From Pegea sp. RAD2-039 (Eukaryota > Chordata > Thaliacea > Salpida > Salpidae), in the NCBI GenBank assembly GCA_034620365.1, contig JAQGEQ010000084.1, positions 186,001 to 250,000 of the forward strand: a DNA stretch of 64,000 nucleotides. Reading direction: 5' to 3'. Positions 63,001 to 64,000 of the stretch are shown here, one piece after another; positions within the stretch are counted from its first letter, which is position 1; every line of letters begins with the position of its first letter. Made by a program: the position numbers and the translations under genes. The notes below the pieces were generated by a model. It was not told the origin of the DNA. It did no database searches and saw only the letters and a program-made list of their open reading frames with translations.

Positions 63001-64000
63001 GAAAACCTCCTCGTTGAAGGCAAACGCGTCTGTGACGACATTACTCGACGGATTCTCAAATTTTGACTTTCTGAACATACTGTCCCAAGGGTCCTGAGTC
63101 GGCAGAAGGCTTGTGGGCTCCGTTGAGTGGTCAGAAAAGAGTTGAACACTCGAAGCGTCTGTGACGTCATCAAACGTCTTCAAAGACTCGCTGACATCAT
63201 CGCATAGCAACTCACCTTTGCTGTCGTCAAGCAGAAAGTGGTCGTGATGAGAAGGTGAAATGTCAGACAACACGTCACTACTGACGACCACGGGCGGCGA
63301 TGACGTCACTGCTGTGATTGGAGCGGGTTTGGAGCGATGAGGGGTGGAAGATGAAGTGTTGAGGTACTGAAGATGGGACTGGTCATCGTCGGATAGGATG
63401 GTCAGGGGTGGCAGGTCTGTAGAGGTCGTGAAATCGCTGCCTAACACGCTATCAGACGACGGAATCATAAATTGTGACGTAATAGGAGTAGTTTGGGGCA
63501 CTGGGGCGAAATGGGGCTCGGTGTGTTTGCTTCTGGGTGTTGTGGTTGGTGTTGGGGTTACTGGATGACCATAAATGGGGTTGTTGTCGCGCGCTGGTGT
63601 GTTTGAGCGCGGGAGAGGCTGATGAAAGTGGAGTGGGTTGGAAGTTGGGACCGATTGAAGTGGTGAAGGTGGTGAAGGACGCGTGTATGTGGTCAAGGGT
63701 GATTTGTGTGGTGTAAATGGTGTATATGGTTGATATGACAACGTGATGTCATTTACTATTGGTTTGGTGTCCAAGTGTGTGGTCTGTGGACATATAGTTG
63801 ATGAGAAATGGACTGGTTGTTCATTGGTTACTTGTGGTGGGTTAAAGTTGGTGGTCTTGTCTGGTTTGTGGATGATTGGTGCTGTTTGATGGTTGATAAA
63901 ATCTGGAGTTTTACTTGAGAGCATCTCATCAACCACACCAGAAACGAACAAGGTTCCCAAACTGCTTTCTGTTATCTTATTCTGATTTTCTTGCATAGTA
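57027..64000 (-). CDS. multi-zinc-finger protein, ZNF592/ZNF687/ZNF532-like (5' end may lie outside the window)
   Basis: The stop is at 57027-57029, and the frame is still open at the window edge (an ATG at 63996 may or may not be the start). The N-terminal ~1,300 residues, in two large exons (about 62836 to beyond 64000; about 59880-62683), are disordered, Thr/Ser/Pro-rich and full of MTS tripeptides. Small exons then encode C2H2-type fingers: ITCKECGDSFISSWTFADHQ; LLCATCDQQFVFHNRCALLT plus HARHH; RKCHTCHLQLNNACMMTSHT; TPHTCPECGAVYQRF; GYKCSVCNKFFLSYEQLQTH; LKCSNCCKAFATSEILCNHR; LLMCQVCEKAFVD; VQCSECGLCLASLHSLRNHL; FRCKVCSRTFSCDLDFRTHT. The HAR-x-H finger, TPHTCPECG and ECGLC-x-S pattern fit the ZNF592/687/532 group that binds the ZMYND8-containing Z3 chromatin complex. 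It is probably a nuclear transcriptional regulator. TGACGTCA density is the highest in the window. Confidence 0.82.

Larger units (their letters stand above)
47793..63308. repeat. highly iterated palindrome TGACGTCA (about 65 copies)
   Basis: By eye I count about 65 exact TGACGTCA octamers here, most extended to ATGACGTCAT or GATGACGTCATC. Examples are 47793, 47967, 48176, 53489, 53752, 54394, 57370, 57388, 58187, 60047, 60089, 60109, 60401, 61191, 61552, 61565, 62095, 62261, 62888 and 63301 (each may be off by a base or two). Only three occur in the first 47 kb (368, 20941, 21007). They sit in exons and introns of coatomer gamma, ABCB8-like and the zinc-finger gene, and not in the AT-rich spacers. 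The octamer equals a full CREB/ATF site, but its number inside coding exons argues against a simple promoter role. Confidence 0.9.

Overview
This window is nuclear DNA from an invertebrate animal. It carries multi-exon genes with GT-AG introns, many of only 45-150 nt, and metazoan protein families: a SORL1-type sorting receptor, SMARCB1, coatomer gamma, a mitochondrial ABCB8-type transporter, OGFOD1, TSR3, an SLC6 transporter, a lipoxygenase remnant and a ZNF592/ZNF687-like zinc-finger protein. Non-LTR retrotransposon debris and a tRNA-Val-related SINE are also present. Very AT-rich spacers, tiny introns and acceptor-like sites just before many start codons would fit a compact-intron lineage with spliced-leader trans-splicing, such as a tunicate. 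I cannot fix the species or phylum from the sequence. All exon models were read by eye from reading frames, splice signals and family similarity.

Layout. 1-2.97 kb is repeat-bearing spacer. 2.97-4.64 kb (+) is a one-pass membrane protein with a sushi-like ectodomain and a highly charged tail. It converges on OGFOD1 (-, 4.82-7.97 kb), a 2-oxoglutarate oxygenase. A SINE lies at 8.3-8.6 kb and a small standalone zinc-module gene at 10.2-11.2 kb (+). 12.77-24.37 kb (+) is a complete SORL1 orthologue of about 43 exons that carries an extra kringle domain. It converges on SMARCB1 (-, 25.11-27.49 kb). 28.5-30.4 kb holds dispersed repeats and a broken CR1/Jockey-like LINE. 31.5-33.7 kb (+) is a decayed lipoxygenase. 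33.9-38.8 kb is empty AT-rich spacer. 38.78-42.0 kb (+) is an SLC6 transporter. 42.0-45.8 kb is repeat-bearing spacer. TSR3 (45.87-46.65 kb, +) and a twin Cx9C protein (47.0-47.5 kb, +) follow in tandem. The last 16 kb is all minus strand: coatomer gamma, ABCB8-like and the zinc-finger gene, which runs to the window edge.

The most striking structure is not a gene. From 47.8 kb to the end the palindrome TGACGTCA, usually inside ATGACGTCAT, occurs about 65 times in 16 kb, against 3 times in the first 47 kb. It lies in exons and tiny introns alike and is missing from the AT-rich spacers. In the zinc-finger gene it has stamped repeated Met-Thr-Ser and Asp-Asp-Val tripeptides into the protein. A second, rarer palindrome of X-box type (GTTGC-N3-GCAAC) shares the same compartment. 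The second main point is the kringle inside the LDL-receptor class A array of the SORL1 protein, a domain human SORL1 does not have.

The genes are mostly unrelated housekeeping or membrane functions (translation and ribosome maturation, chromatin remodelling, COPI and endosomal trafficking, mitochondrial transport). No functional cluster is evident.
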